From an uncultured Flavobacteriales bacterium (lineage in GTDB: Bacteria > Bacteroidota > Bacteroidia > Flavobacteriales_E > Vicingaceae): a stretch of DNA of 5,862 bases. Both the position numbers and the translations under genes were made by a program. The DNA is taken from the NCBI GenBank assembly GCA_913059105.1, contig CAJXRL010000176.1, positions 1-5,862 on the forward strand, read 5' to 3'. Below, piece by piece: positions 5,818 through 5,862 of this stretch (position 1 is the first letter of the stretch; each line of letters begins with the position of its first letter). The notes under the pieces are model-generated. The model ran no database searches and was not told the DNA's origin. It saw only the letters and a list, made by a program, of their open reading frames with translations.

Positions 5818-5862
5818 CTGTCTCTTATACACATCTGACGCTGCCGACGATCTACTCTGTGT
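5818..5862. other. Untrimmed Nextera adapter plus i5 index (not genomic)
   Basis: The Tn5 mosaic end CTGTCTCTTATACACATCT (5818-5836) is followed by the reverse complement of the Read 1 tail (5837-5850). TCTACTCT (5851-5858) comes next, the reverse complement of AGAGTAGA, which I recall as Nextera i5 index S504. GTGT then begins the P5-side sequence. This is library sequence. Confidence 0.98.

Noticed and set aside
1..5862. Composite transposon with 35-bp terminal inverted repeats
   Set aside because: The repeats are sequencing adapter, and there is no transposase or target-site duplication.

Overview
The window is an AT-rich contig from a member of the Bacteroidota, probably a Flavobacteriia-like lineage. 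Three things point there. The ribosomal S6, S18 and DnaX proteins read like that phylum's versions. Promoter elements match the Bacteroidota form (TTG, about 20 bp, TAnnTTTG). No start codon is preceded by a clear Shine-Dalgarno sequence, which is usual in that phylum. Only about 36-5817 is biological. Bases 1-35 and 5818-5862 are untrimmed Nextera sequencing adapter in inverted orientation, including an i5 index at the right end.

Layout: at the left, on the minus strand, is the start of a ribosomal protein operon. rpsF (S6) is complete and is followed by the first 33 codons of rpsR (S18), which the adapter cuts off. Divergently, on the plus strand, is dnaX, the clamp-loader ATPase and tau subunit of DNA polymerase III. 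The 154-bp divergent spacer holds a -7 element and a small leader hairpin for rpsF, a perfect 11-bp inverted repeat, and a good dnaX promoter. After dnaX comes a 979-residue M16-family zinc peptidase lipoprotein. The right end holds three successive hairpin terminators. G-U pairing shows that the middle one suits plus-strand transcripts and the last one suits minus-strand transcripts, so a convergent gene probably lies at or just beyond the right edge.

The most interesting feature is dnaX. Frame 0 from its start ends at codon 375, five bases after a run of ten A. The rest of the protein (tau linker and a conserved-looking C-terminal domain) continues without a stop in the -1 frame for another 243 codons, giving a 616-residue tau. 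This layout is typical of dnaX genes that make gamma-like and tau forms by ribosomal or transcriptional slippage. As sequenced, though, the short form is the default and the long form needs the slip, which is the reverse of E. coli. A second run, of nine A, lies in the tau linker, and a -1 slip there reaches TGA two codons later. A one-base error in the A10 run is the main alternative and must be excluded.

The two central genes and the ribosomal operon do housekeeping work: replication, translation and envelope proteolysis. I see no mobile element, CRISPR array, tRNA or defence system.
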